Positions 9,069-17,177 of a stretch of DNA of 64,000 nt are shown here, one piece after another. This stretch comes from Chloroflexota bacterium. Lineage in GTDB: Bacteria; Chloroflexota; Anaerolineae; Aggregatilineales; Phototrophicaceae. Positions within the stretch are counted from its first letter, which is position 1; each line of letters begins with the position of its first letter. The notes under the pieces are model-generated. The model did not search any database, had not been told where the DNA came from, and saw only the letters and a program-made list of their open reading frames with translations. The stretch is taken from positions 42,228-106,227 of the forward strand of contig WTGF01000014.1 of assembly GCA_011525385.1 (NCBI GenBank). The letters run 5' to 3'. The translations under genes were made by a program, and so were the position numbers.

Positions 9069-10051
9069 TGCCCGCCGTTCGGCAGCGTCGGGTCATAAAC
9101 GGGCTTGCCCATCGGTCTTGTCTTTAGCGTCCCCGTGTAAAACGCATCCAAGCGCTCTCGAGCAATGGCTATGTACTCTTCCACAACGTCGCAGCCGTAG
9201 CCATTGCGTCCATGCTTTATCGCAGCGATTATGGACGAACCAACGCCTACATAAGGATCGAGCACATTGTCGTCGTCGTCCGTCATGGAAAGTACCAGGC
9301 GCTCGACCAATTCGACAGGAAATTGACAGGGGTGAACTGTTTTTTCTGGATGGTTGCTTTTGACGTTCGGGAATTCCCAAACGTCGCTGGGATTCTTGCC
9401 TTTGGGATTGCCGGACAACTCGCCTTTGCGGGGTCCTTTGAAGTGCCGCTTGCCAGGATACTTGGATGGCACGCGGATCGGATCCAAATGCCAGGTATAG
9501 TCATTCCTTTTGGTCCACCAATTTATGGTTTCATAACGGCCCGAAAGGCGGTTACGACAATGCAACCCATGGCCAAAATGCCAGATAATGCGATTGCGGA
9601 GTTGCAAACCAAATTCGCGAAAGATCGGGAATAACAAGCAATCCAAGGGTAATATCTCGCCGTTGTCGGTATAGTTGCCGACTTGCCAACAGATTGAACC
9701 TTTCGGATGCAGCACGCGTATACACTCGCGTATAACCTCTTTTTGATTGGCAAGATACTGATCAAGGCTGGACTGCACTTCGTAGCTCTTGCCAATATTG
9801 TAAGGTGGCGAGGTTACTATAAGTTTGAATTTCTCGTCCGGCTGCCCGCGCAAGAATTCAATGTTGTCTTGGCACTCTAAGACGACGTCGTTGGCTCGTC
9901 GTTCTTCATCTTCAGTAAACGATATTTGTAGATTCTTGGGTTCGTCTTCACCAATTACCTCGATGTTGAGTCCGAGCGATCGCTGCATCATCGCCTGGTC
10001 AGAGACGATTTCCGCAGCGCGCATATCGTCGTCTTTGTATTGCTGGCTCAT
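9065..10051 (-). CDS. DNA methyltransferase of the BglII-like system (beta-class, N4-cytosine type)
   Basis: The 328-residue protein has motif IV TSPPY at residues 80-84 and the AdoMet motif DPYVGVGSS at 265-273. Motif IV before motif I is the beta arrangement, and TSPPY favours N4-methylcytosine, as for the known BglII-family partners. The region between, about residues 150-235, is the likely target-recognition part. It protects the host site from the endonuclease encoded directly downstream (4-base overlap). The methyltransferase comes first in the operon, as often in simple type II systems. A minus-strand promoter lies at 10081-10109. No controller (C) protein gene is present. Confidence 0.92.
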   Translation of the reverse strand: MSQQYKDDDMRAAEIVSDQAMMQRSLGLNIEVIGEDEPKNLQISFTEDEERRANDVVLECQDNIEFLRGQPDEKFKLIVTSPPYNIGKSYEVQSSLDQYLANQKEVIRECIRVLHPKGSICWQVGNYTDNGEILPLDCLLFPIFREFGLQLRNRIIWHFGHGLHCRNRLSGRYETINWWTKRNDYTWHLDPIRVPSKYPGKRHFKGPRKGELSGNPKGKNPSDVWEFPNVKSNHPEKTVHPCQFPVELVERLVLSMTDDDDNVLDPYVGVGSSIIAAIKHGRNGYGCDVVEEYIAIARERLDAFYTGTLKTRPMGKPVYDPTLPNGGH

Positions 10052-10080
10052 TGTAGTCCTTGCGGCTTCAAGTTGCTTAT

Positions 10081-10109
10081 ACTATACCTTTAGGCTGCCG
10101 TGCGCGCAA
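10081..10109 (-). promoter_or_regulatory. Predicted sigma70-type promoter of the R-M operon
   Basis: Read on the minus strand: TTGCGC, 17 bases, TATAGT, about 30 bases before the methyltransferase start. The -10 match is good, the -35 weak. Confidence 0.45.
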
Positions 10110-10200
10110 ACCTCAAGTCGAACAAACGATCTGGATTTGGCAGAGAAACCAAGCGCGCTGAAATTACCCCGCACGCGCTGTTTCTTGAAGTCAACGTCAA

Positions 10201-10229
10201 TTGTCGCAATCTGTAGCAGCAGCTATAAT
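10201..10229 (+). promoter_or_regulatory. Predicted sigma70-type promoter of the second MFS gene
   Basis: TTGTCG at 10201, a 17-base spacer and a perfect TATAAT at 10224-10229, 36 bases before the MFS start. It is divergent from the R-M promoter in the same 214-base gap. Confidence 0.6.
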
Positions 10230-10265
10230 CACACGCTTGTTAACGGACATCGAAATGAAATTCAT

Positions 10266-11468
10266 ATGACCAGTCAAGCGCCAGCGTTACGTGACGAATC
10301 CAAAGGCGAGCAAGGCTTCCAATACGGCCGCATCATGCTGATATGCAGCGGCCATTTTGTGCACGATATTTACTCGGCCTTCATCGCGCCGCTGCTGCCA
10401 TTGCTGATCGACAAACTCGGCTTGACGCTGGTGATGGCGGGGTCGCTGCCTGTATTCATGCAGACGCCTTCATTGCTGGGTCCCATCATCGGCTACCTGG
10501 CGGATCGCTTCACGGTGCGTTACCTGGTGATCTTCGCGCCGGCAATCACGGCGACGCTGGCGACCTTGATCGGCTTCATGCCTACCTACGGCGCCGCGGC
10601 GCTGCTCTTATTTTGCGTCGGCGTGAACATCATGGCCTTTCACGCGCCCGCGCCGGCGATGATCGCGCATGTTTCGGGGAACAAGGTCGGACGCGGCATG
10701 AGCTTTTTCATGGCCTCCGGCGAATTGGCGCGTTCGGTCGGTCCCTTGCTGGTCGCCTACGGCGTCACGCAATGGGGCATGGAAGGCTTGTGGCGCTTGA
10801 TGTTCTTCGGTTGGCTGGCGAGCGCCGTGCTATATTGGCGGCTGCGCGATGTCTCGGCCAAGCGCGCGCCGCGCAAAGACAAGACCAAGCCGATGCTGAG
10901 GCGCTTCGCCCGCGTCTTTGCGCCGCTATTGGGCGTCATGCTCTTGCGCAATATGGCGTCAAGCAGCCTCGGGATTTTCATGGTTGTCTATTTGGTAGAC
11001 ATACGCGCCTTCGAATTGCCCCTGGCGACGGGGGCGCTGGCGCTGTATGAGTTTTCCGGCGTGGGCGGCGCGCTGGTGGGCGGTACGCTAAGCGATCGCT
11101 TCGGACGACGGCGGATGGTTGCTGTCGCGACGATCGGCGCAGCCTTGCTGATGCTGGTATTTGTGCACGTGGAAGGTGCGCTGATGATCCCGATTCTCAT
11201 CGGTTTGGGGCTGACGGCGCTGGCCGTCTCACCGGTCTTCCTGGCGCTGGTGCAGGACCAACTGCCGGACAACCGCGCCACCGCCAACGGTATGTTCATG
11301 CTCTATGCCTTTGGCATTCGGGCGATTAACGTGATGATGGTTGCCGCCCTGGGGGATGCCCTGGGCTTGCAATCGGCTTTTATCGCCGCGGCGCTTATCT
11401 CGCTGTTTTCCCTGCCGCTGATTTTTGCGCTGCCAGCCACTCCGTCGGTGCGGCACGAAGATCTTTAA
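10266..11468 (+). CDS. MFS transporter, FSR-like, copy 2
   Basis: The product is 400 residues, the same length as copy 1 (6921-8123), and similar along its whole length: GHFVHDIYSAFIAPLLPLL, YLADRFTVRYLVIFAPA, FHAPAPAMIAH, SDRFGRRRM. About twelve hydrophobic segments are visible. Start ATG 10266 (MTSQAPALRDESK) follows a consensus promoter. The two copies differ throughout, so the duplication is not recent, but no frame damage is seen in either. Substrate is unknown; efflux is likely from the family. The gene converges with the next one and overlaps its 3' end by 4 bases. Confidence 0.88.
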   Translation: MTSQAPALRDESKGEQGFQYGRIMLICSGHFVHDIYSAFIAPLLPLLIDKLGLTLVMAGSLPVFMQTPSLLGPIIGYLADRFTVRYLVIFAPAITATLATLIGFMPTYGAAALLLFCVGVNIMAFHAPAPAMIAHVSGNKVGRGMSFFMASGELARSVGPLLVAYGVTQWGMEGLWRLMFFGWLASAVLYWRLRDVSAKRAPRKDKTKPMLRRFARVFAPLLGVMLLRNMASSSLGIFMVVYLVDIRAFELPLATGALALYEFSGVGGALVGGTLSDRFGRRRMVAVATIGAALLMLVFVHVEGALMIPILIGLGLTALAVSPVFLALVQDQLPDNRATANGMFMLYAFGIRAINVMMVAALGDALGLQSAFIAAALISLFSLPLIFALPATPSVRHEDL

Positions 11469-11863
11469 GCGGGCGGGTCCGCCGCCCAAGCCCTGAGCAC
11501 GCCCTCGAGTTCGGCGTCATCAGCGACAAACCTCACCGCGCCGTCGCTGGTGGAAAGCGTGTCGTCGTCCAGCAGCAGTGAATCAGTTCCCTCTTTTGGC
11601 ATGCCAATCACGACAGCGCGCCCGGTCAAGCAGGCTTGCATTTTCTTGCCAAAACTGCGGACATGCGCCGCCAGCCCGGCCGGCAAGGTCCGACGGGCGC
11701 TGCGGCGCAAGTCTATGAGGCAATCAACCGGGTGCTCGACCCCGGAAAGCGTGAAGGCCGACGCGCGCGCGGCGTGATGATAGTCCTTCCAGTTCCAGTC
11801 GCCTTCCGCGATGTAGCAGATGACGCGTTTGGATGGGTCTTTCCATGCGTAGCGAAATGGCAT
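11465..11863 (-). CDS. Conserved hypothetical protein, possibly STAS/SpoIIAA-like
   Basis: The 132-residue soluble protein starts MPFRYAWKDPSKRVICYIAEGDW. Alternating strands and helices, the VDCLIDLRRSAR centre and the GRAVVIGMPKEG strand recall STAS or SpoIIAA-like folds, but I do not recognise a specific family. No signal peptide or membrane segment. It ends 4 bases inside the MFS 3' end (convergent). Confidence 0.6.
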   Translation of the reverse strand: MPFRYAWKDPSKRVICYIAEGDWNWKDYHHAARASAFTLSGVEHPVDCLIDLRRSARRTLPAGLAAHVRSFGKKMQACLTGRAVVIGMPKEGTDSLLLDDDTLSTSDGAVRFVADDAELEGVLRAWAADPPA

Positions 11864-11944
11864 TGTACTCTCCCTGCTGTCTGCGAATCAGACGATAGCC
11901 TCTTATTGAACAAACCACCACCCGCGCCGGCGGAACGAGTTTCT

Positions 11945-11997
11945 TATTTTGCGTGAGCGCGGGAGTCCTTTTCGCCGGTTACGCGCCGAGCGGCTGT
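11945..11997. repeat. Dispersed repeat family F (GCCGCTCGGCGCGTAAC...), copy 1, inverted
   Basis: The 27 bases at 11969-11995 are the exact reverse complement of 18371-18397. The flank TTATTTTGCGTGAGC also matches the reverse complement of the copy at 37033-37135. The gap 11864-12144 has no gene. Confidence 0.75.
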
Positions 11998-12144
11998 GTA
12001 TAGTATAGTTGACTCGATAATTCGAGTTCGCGCCTGTTGTCCGGCTGACGGAAGACAGCGGGACATGCCAGCGGACGGTCTTGCTCGCTCGCTAGGGCTG
12101 TGCCACAATGACTTCCTAGCGAATTACTCCAAGAATGCCCGCCT

Positions 12145-12774
12145 ATGGAACTGAGACTTCGAATCATACTTACCGCGCTAATCGGGCTGATAGCCCTGGC
12201 CGTTTGGACCTTTCCCGCTTGGCGTGGTTTCTTGCGCGATCGGCAGGTGATCGAAGCCTTTCCCGGCCTCGATATGGACTTGCAGGACGACTTCCTCGCC
12301 TTGCCCGCAGACCAGCGTAAAGCCTTGATTGAGATGCACGAGACGAGCCCGGAAATGGCGCTGGGCATGGTGCACGTCGCCATCAGTGAATCGGATAGGG
12401 CGCCGGAAGACGAACGAGAGATGAGCGCCGAGACGGCGCGCGTTTTGGCAAGCGGGGAGTTTGGCACGATTGATGCCTTGCATTGGGGAAAAGGCACGGC
12501 GACCATTTACGAGTTTACCGACCGCCGCATTTTGCGCTTTGAAGGGTTTTCGTCGGCCCGCGGCGGCGATGTTCGGGTCTATCTGTCACGCGACCCGCAG
12601 CCGAGGAACGCCCTGGAGCTTGGACTTGATTTCTTGAACCTGGGCAGGCTAAAGGGCAATATTGGCAACCAAAACTATATTTTGCCGCAAAATCACGATT
12701 TAAGTATCTATCGATCGGCTGTGGTTTATTGCAAGCAGTTTGAGGTCGTGATCACCAGCGCTCGCTTGCGCTGA
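12145..12774 (+). CDS. Membrane-anchored DM13 domain protein
   Basis: The 209-residue protein has one N-terminal hydrophobic segment (about residues 5-25, LRIILTALIGLIALAVW) and then a helical stretch. Residues 105-208 form a DM13 domain: LHWGKGTATIYEF, LRFEGFSSARGGDVRVYLS, GNQNYILP and SIYRSAVVYCKQF. DM13 domains are proposed to take part in extracytoplasmic redox chemistry, with the late conserved Cys (here in YCKQF) as a candidate redox residue. It is probably anchored with the domain outside the cytoplasm. No partner gene is adjacent. Confidence 0.85.
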   Translation: MELRLRIILTALIGLIALAVWTFPAWRGFLRDRQVIEAFPGLDMDLQDDFLALPADQRKALIEMHETSPEMALGMVHVAISESDRAPEDEREMSAETARVLASGEFGTIDALHWGKGTATIYEFTDRRILRFEGFSSARGGDVRVYLSRDPQPRNALELGLDFLNLGRLKGNIGNQNYILPQNHDLSIYRSAVVYCKQFEVVITSARLR

Positions 12775-12899
12775 CGCGAGATTCGCGATATGCCGCTTCA
12801 ACCTGCCGACAAGCGACCGGGGTTAAACACAGGCTCCGGCATAGGGTATTTCAAGCGCATTTGTCTTGGGCAGACGCGTATTTTGCAAGCGGGAGAATA

Positions 12900-14045
12900 A
12901 TGCGGATGCCGATTCGACACGCGATTTTTCCAGTGCTTGTCAGCCTTTGCCTGCTGCCAGCGATGCTATTGGACCCGGATGCCAGCTATGCCATTGGGAA
13001 GGTCACAGCGACCCCGACACCCGACGCGCTGGATATTGACCGGGCGCTGGAAGAAGTCCTGGAACATATCGAAGCTGAAGCCTACGATGACGCGATCGCA
13101 CTTGCCGCTGTGATCTTGGGGGAAGACGAGCAATCCTGGAAAGCCTACTACTATCGTGGATTCGCTCATGCGCGGTCGGAAGATTGGGAGGATGCCATAG
13201 CGGACTACAGCGCAGTGCTGGATCTGCGACCGGGTGATTCCGCGATTTGGCGCGCGCGCGGCGAACTGCACCTGAAGAATCGCAATCCACGGCAAGCTAA
13301 ACGCGACTACGAGCAAAGTTTAACCGTAAACCCGCGCTCGACGCGGACTTACACCAGCCTGGTTCGCTTGCACGAGCGCGATCGCGAGGGCAAGCTGCGA
13401 GAACTTTACCAAAGCATCGTGGACGCGACGCGCGCCCATGCCCGGGGCAACAGCATCAGGGCGATCTCCATTTTGGACGAGGCGATAGGGGTTTTTGATC
13501 GTGGCTCGACGCCACCGGAACTCGGCTACGCCTATTTCACGCGCGCCGATGTATGGTCCGGCACGGAAAATTGGGATAAGGCGCTGGCGGATTTGACAGT
13601 GGCGCTGGAGTTGCAACCGCAGATGCAAGATTATTACCTGACGCGCGGTCATATCTATTCGCAAAGCGAGCGCTTGGATTTGGCCGCGCCGGATTTCCAC
13701 CGTCGCATGACCCTGACCGAGCGAGAATCCATTGAGGCGCGCCTGACACCCGACGAACCTCTGATCATCGAAATGGATTACGCTGTGGTGGCGCGCCTGC
13801 AGTTTGAGGGCGAAGCGGGTCAGCTTGTGTCGATCAGCGCGCGTGACTATCTGGGCAGGGGCGTGGACCCGCTGCTGGTTCTGCTGGATGTCGACGGAAC
13901 GCCGCTATTGGGCGATGACAATGGCGGCGGCGAAACCGATGCCCTGATCGCCAACGTTGAATTGCCGGCTGACGGCGCTTACACGGTAATGGTCAGCCAC
14001 GCCAACACCGGCTTTGAAGGCAAGATCCGCGTGATCCTGCGCTGA
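12900..14045 (+). CDS. Secreted TPR protein with C-terminal PPC-like beta domain
   Basis: I chose ATG 12900 because GGGAG stands just upstream and the next residues (MRMPIRHAIFPVLVSLCLLPAM) form a signal peptide ending near SYA. The mature part has several tetratricopeptide repeats, for example AYYYRGFAHARSEDWEDAIA and YFTRADVWSGTENWDKALA. About 95 C-terminal residues form a beta domain (GQLVSISARDY, DPLLVLLDVDG, YTVMVSHANTGFEG) like the pre-peptidase C-terminal fold. It is likely an extracytoplasmic scaffold or envelope protein. It converges with the SRP RNA gene. Length 381 residues; no damage seen. Confidence 0.85.
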   Translation: MRMPIRHAIFPVLVSLCLLPAMLLDPDASYAIGKVTATPTPDALDIDRALEEVLEHIEAEAYDDAIALAAVILGEDEQSWKAYYYRGFAHARSEDWEDAIADYSAVLDLRPGDSAIWRARGELHLKNRNPRQAKRDYEQSLTVNPRSTRTYTSLVRLHERDREGKLRELYQSIVDATRAHARGNSIRAISILDEAIGVFDRGSTPPELGYAYFTRADVWSGTENWDKALADLTVALELQPQMQDYYLTRGHIYSQSERLDLAAPDFHRRMTLTERESIEARLTPDEPLIIEMDYAVVARLQFEGEAGQLVSISARDYLGRGVDPLLVLLDVDGTPLLGDDNGGGETDALIANVELPADGAYTVMVSHANTGFEGKIRVILR

Positions 14046-14070
14046 CGATCGCGCCTGGCGGCAAAAAAAA

Positions 14071-14210
14071 CCGTGCTTGCCCGAGAAGATGAGTCAGGAA
14101 TCCACAAGACACCCAGAGGTTTTCCTTAGTGCTGCTGCCGTTAGGCCCTGACACGGTTCGGAATTTTCTGCCGCAAGGGGCCCGACTCATCATCACGAGC
14201 AAGCATGGTG
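14071..14210 (-). ncRNA. ffs: Signal recognition particle RNA (extended small type)
   Basis: Read on the minus strand, the core GTCAGGGCC-TAAC-GGCAGCAGC followed by ACTAAGG is the helix 8 signature that binds Ffh. The tetraloop is UAAC, a URRC variant of the usual GNRA loop. The ends pair in a long stem: GCTTGCTCGTGATGATGAGTC near 14204-14184 with GACTCATCTTCTCGGGCAAGC at 14094-14074 (three mismatches in 21). An oligo-U run (14063-14070 read in reverse) follows the 3' stem and should terminate transcription. A consensus promoter lies at 14218-14246. The RNA targets membrane and secreted proteins together with Ffh. Exact ends are inferred. Confidence 0.93.
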
Positions 14211-14217
14211 ATCAGGA

Positions 14218-14246
14218 AGTATAGTGGCAGCAGCGGCGGCAGTCAA
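14218..14246 (-). promoter_or_regulatory. Sigma70-type promoter of the SRP RNA gene
   Basis: On the minus strand: TTGACT, 17 bases, TATACT, placed 8 to 14 bases before the 5' arm of the SRP RNA stem. Both boxes are near consensus, as expected for a strongly expressed RNA. Confidence 0.75.
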
Positions 14247-14288
14247 GATTGCTCCCCTGCCCGCCCAGGGCAATCGCATCAAATCATT

Positions 14289-14476
14289 TTTTCACCACCG
14301 AGGACACCGAGCGCACCGAGTTTAGGATCGTATGTCGACTTTCCTTCTAATTCCGCCACCTGAATACGGCAAAGCCGCCGGCGAAACTTCATCTGTGGCT
14401 GAGAAGCAAGCCTGAAATATGATATGAGCTATGAACTTTGCTTTTCTCGGTGTTCTCGGTGCCCTCGGTGGTTAAT
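14289..14476. repeat. MITE-like element with CACCGAGGACACCGAG inverted ends, copy A
   Basis: About 188 bases bounded by 30-base inverted ends: TCACCACCGAGGACACCGAG at the left and CTCGGTGCCCTCGGTGGTTA at the right. The interior has no gene. An element with the same ends and nearly the same length lies at 48160-48345. Confidence 0.7.
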
Positions 14477-14553
14477 AATCAGTCCAATTTCGTACCATGT
14501 CAGTCGCCTCATTTTGATGCAATTGCCCTGCTGCCCGCCAGAGCGCAAAAAAT

Positions 14554-14636
14554 TGTAGGGGCTCCCAATCTGGTCGCCCGAAACACACCATCTACACTCA
14601 CGTCGCAAAGTGTACGGGCGAGCCGTTGGCTCGCCC
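14554..14636. repeat. Dispersed TGTAGGGG / GGGCGAxC palindrome, copy 1
   Basis: Begins TGTAGGGGCTCCC and ends in the perfect hairpin GGGCGAGCC-GTT-GGCTCGCCC at 14616-14636. Related hairpins occur at 49262-49332 and 62924-62949, and a half copy at 63934. The gap 14211-14741 otherwise holds only this and the MITE-like element. Confidence 0.7.
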
Positions 14637-14741
14637 AAATCATAGCTCTCCGTGCTGGCGGTCAGTGTCTACGCGATCGTTGCATCGCGCCCACCCGTCA
14701 GCCATAATACAAGCCTCATCCATAGTAGGGAGAAATATCTC

Positions 14742-16106
14742 ATGTCCGACGACATTCGCTTCGACCTACCGCAGAGCGCGATACCGGAACAATGGTATAA
14801 CGTGCAGGCGGATCTACCGCGTCCCTTGCCGCCGGTACTGCACCCGGGAACGCACCAGCCCGTGGGACCGGAGGACCTGGCGCCGCTGTTCCCGATGGGC
14901 TTGATCATCCAGGAGGTGAGCCGGGATCGCTGGGTCGAGATACCAGAAGAAGTACGGGAAATCTACAAGCTCTGGCGTCCCACGCCATTATTGCGGGCGC
15001 GGCGGCTCGAGAAGGCGCTCGACACGCCGGCCCACATCTATTACAAGTACGAAGGCGTTTCTCCCTCCGGCAGTCACAAGCTGAACACAGCCACGGCGCA
15101 AGCCTATTACAACAAGCAAGAAGGCGTTAGCGGATTAACGACCGAGACGGGCGCCGGACAGTGGGGCACAGCGCTGGCACAGGCTTGCAGTTTCTTCGAC
15201 ATGGAATGCATCGTTTACATGGTGCGAATCAGTTACGAGCAAAAGCCTTATCGCCGCGCCATCATGCAGAGCTTCGGCGCCAGCGTCACCGCCAGTCCCA
15301 GCGATACCACCGACGCCGGCAATGCGATCCTGTCGGGGGATCCCGACAGCACCGGTTCGCTAGGCATCGCCATCAGCGAAGCGGTCGAGGTCGCTGCCAA
15401 AAGCGGCGGCAAATACAAATATGCCCTGGGCAGCGTTTTGAACCACGTTTTGATGCACCAGACGGTGATCGGACAAGAAGCGCTGCAACAGATGGAACTG
15501 GCCGGCGAATATCCGGATGTGGTAGTGGGACCGACGGGCGGCGGCAGCAACTTCGCCGGCATCGCCCTGCCCTTCTTGCGCCAGAATCTGGCTCAAGGCA
15601 AGGGGACGCGCTTGCTGGGCGTGGAACCGGCGGCTTGCCCCAGTTTAACGCGCGGGGTCTACGCTTACGACTTCGGCGATACCGTCGGCATGACGCCGCT
15701 GGTCAAGATGTACACGCTCGGGCATGGATTCGTGCCGCCGCCGCTGCACGCCGGCGGCTTGCGCTACCACGGCATGGCGTCGATCATCTGCGAACTTTGG
15801 GACCAGAATTTGCTGGATATGGCCGCTATTCCACAGATGGAGACTTTCAGCGCAGCCATCACTTTCGCCAAGGCGGAAGGGATCGTGGCGGCGCCGGAAG
15901 CGGCTCACGGCATAGCGGGCGCCATTCGCGAGGCGCTGGCAGCCAAAGAGGCGGGACAAGAGCGCGTGATCCTTTTCAATTTGTGTGGACACGGACATTT
16001 TGATATGAGCGCCTACGACGCCTACCTGGCCGGGGAATTGAGCAACTATGAATACCCGCAGGCCGAGATTGAACGCGCGATGGAAGCCCTGCCGCAGATT
16101 GTATAG
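14742..16106 (+). CDS. trpB: Tryptophan synthase beta chain, TrpB2 type
   Basis: This 454-residue PLP enzyme starts at ATG 14742 behind GTAGGGAGAAA. The PLP lysine is K113 in [11 protein letters not shown], and [11 protein letters not shown] near residue 265 binds the cofactor phosphate. The long N-terminus and [19 protein letters not shown] place it in the TrpB2 branch rather than the canonical TrpB1. TrpB2 makes tryptophan from indole and serine and often acts without a TrpA partner; none is adjacent here, nor is any other trp gene. It may serve indole salvage (inference). Cytoplasmic. Confidence 0.93.
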   Translation: MSDDIRFDLPQSAIPEQWYNVQADLPRPLPPVLHPGTHQPVGPEDLAPLFPMGLIIQEVSRDRWVEIPEEVREIYKLWRPTPLLRARRLEKALDTPAHIYYKYEGVSPSGSHKLNTATAQAYYNKQEGVSGLTTETGAGQWGTALAQACSFFDMECIVYMVRISYEQKPYRRAIMQSFGASVTASPSDTTDAGNAILSGDPDSTGSLGIAISEAVEVAAKSGGKYKYALGSVLNHVLMHQTVIGQEALQQMELAGEYPDVVVGPTGGGSNFAGIALPFLRQNLAQGKGTRLLGVEPAACPSLTRGVYAYDFGDTVGMTPLVKMYTLGHGFVPPPLHAGGLRYHGMASIICELWDQNLLDMAAIPQMETFSAAITFAKAEGIVAAPEAAHGIAGAIREALAAKEAGQERVILFNLCGHGHFDMSAYDAYLAGELSNYEYPQAEIERAMEALPQIV

Positions 16107-16182
16107 ACTGCTTGTCTGCCGCCCGTGGGATGCCCCGATTCAAACCGAATACTGACTGGCTCCGCGCGCCAGCGCATCGACC

Positions 16183-16231
16183 AGAATATGCGGCTGCCTA
16201 GCTAGCCCGCATATTCTGACTCGGATATAAT
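16183..16231 (+). promoter_or_regulatory. Perfect 11-bp inverted repeat overlapping a TATAAT box
   Basis: AGAATATGCGG at 16183-16193 pairs with CCGCATATTCT at 16207-16217; TATAAT follows at 16226-16231. No T-run follows the stem, so an operator controlling the lipoprotein gene at 16270 is more likely than a terminator. I see no convincing -35 box. Confidence 0.5.
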
Positions 16232-16269
16232 AGTCAGAAGCAGTCGTCCATTTTGGGGGGTAGCGGCAA

Positions 16270-17175
16270 ATGAAGCATAGATTGCTCTTGCCATTGATGA
16301 TCTGTGTCTTGGCGCTTGCCGGCTGCTATCGGCAAGCCGAAGAAGAATTCCAGCAGGTCAATAGCAGCGAAGTTGAGCCAATCGACACAGCGGTTCCCGT
16401 AGTCACTGCCATCCATTTGAGCGAATCGGAAGTTGTTGCCCCGGCCGAACCGGTGACCGGCGAGACAGCTTCGGACGATGGCGAGGCGCTAAGCCCGGCA
16501 AGCAACTTCATTACGCCGGAGCCGCCGCCCGGTCAAGTAGAGCAACCAACGATCCTTGTGCCAACAAGCATTGTGGTCATCGCAGCGACCCCAGGAGAAG
16601 CGGCCACGCGGCGTTTCACTTTGCCGACTGCTACCCGGACCTTCGAAGAAACGCTTGATCCGGACGATGAATGCGTCTATAGCGTATTGCCCGGCGACAA
16701 TCTATTCAGGCTGTCAATCGCATTTGGCACGACGGTGGAAGCCTTCTTCGAAGAAAACAATCTGGAGAGCGATGCCTTGCAGATAGGACAGTTGCTCCTC
16801 GTTCCCGGCTGTGAGCGTACGGAGCCGGAAGCGCCCGCGGCAGGACCGGTTGTTGTCGCGACGGCAGCGTCTGAAGAGGAGGCGGCAAGCCCGACGGATT
16901 CCTCCCCGGCGACAATTATCCTGTTGCCGGAAGGACCTCGGATCCATGTGGTTTCCGCTGGTGAAACATGGGCCAGCATTGCCTTGCGCTATGAATTGAC
17001 CGTCGAGGAACTCTTGGATGCCAATGAATCGTTCATTACGGACCCGATAGCCGCCGGACAAGAAATCGTGATCCCCGAGCCGGAAGAAGACGCGCCCGCT
17101 GAAGAACAAGACGCGCCTGTAGAGGAACAGAACGAGGAACAGGAAGAAGAATCGACTGAGGGAACTGAGGGCTAG
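16270..17175 (+). CDS. Lipoprotein with two LysM domains
   Basis: The 301-residue protein has a lipoprotein signal (MKHRLLLPLMICVLALAGCY) with the lipobox LAGC, so Cys18 should be lipidated. A low-complexity acidic linker leads to LysM 1 at about residues 137-179 (YSVLPGDNLFRLSIAFGTT) and LysM 2 at about 225-270 (HVVSAGETWASIALRYELT). The tail is an E/Q-rich repeat. LysM domains bind N-acetylglucosamine-containing glycans such as peptidoglycan. It probably tethers the envelope to the cell wall. It converges with the M42 peptidase with only 2 bases between stops. Confidence 0.9.
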   Translation: MKHRLLLPLMICVLALAGCYRQAEEEFQQVNSSEVEPIDTAVPVVTAIHLSESEVVAPAEPVTGETASDDGEALSPASNFITPEPPPGQVEQPTILVPTSIVVIAATPGEAATRRFTLPTATRTFEETLDPDDECVYSVLPGDNLFRLSIAFGTTVEAFFEENNLESDALQIGQLLLVPGCERTEPEAPAAGPVVVATAASEEEAASPTDSSPATIILLPEGPRIHVVSAGETWASIALRYELTVEELLDANESFITDPIAAGQEIVIPEPEEDAPAEEQDAPVEEQNEEQEEESTEGTEG

Positions 17176-17177
17176 TC

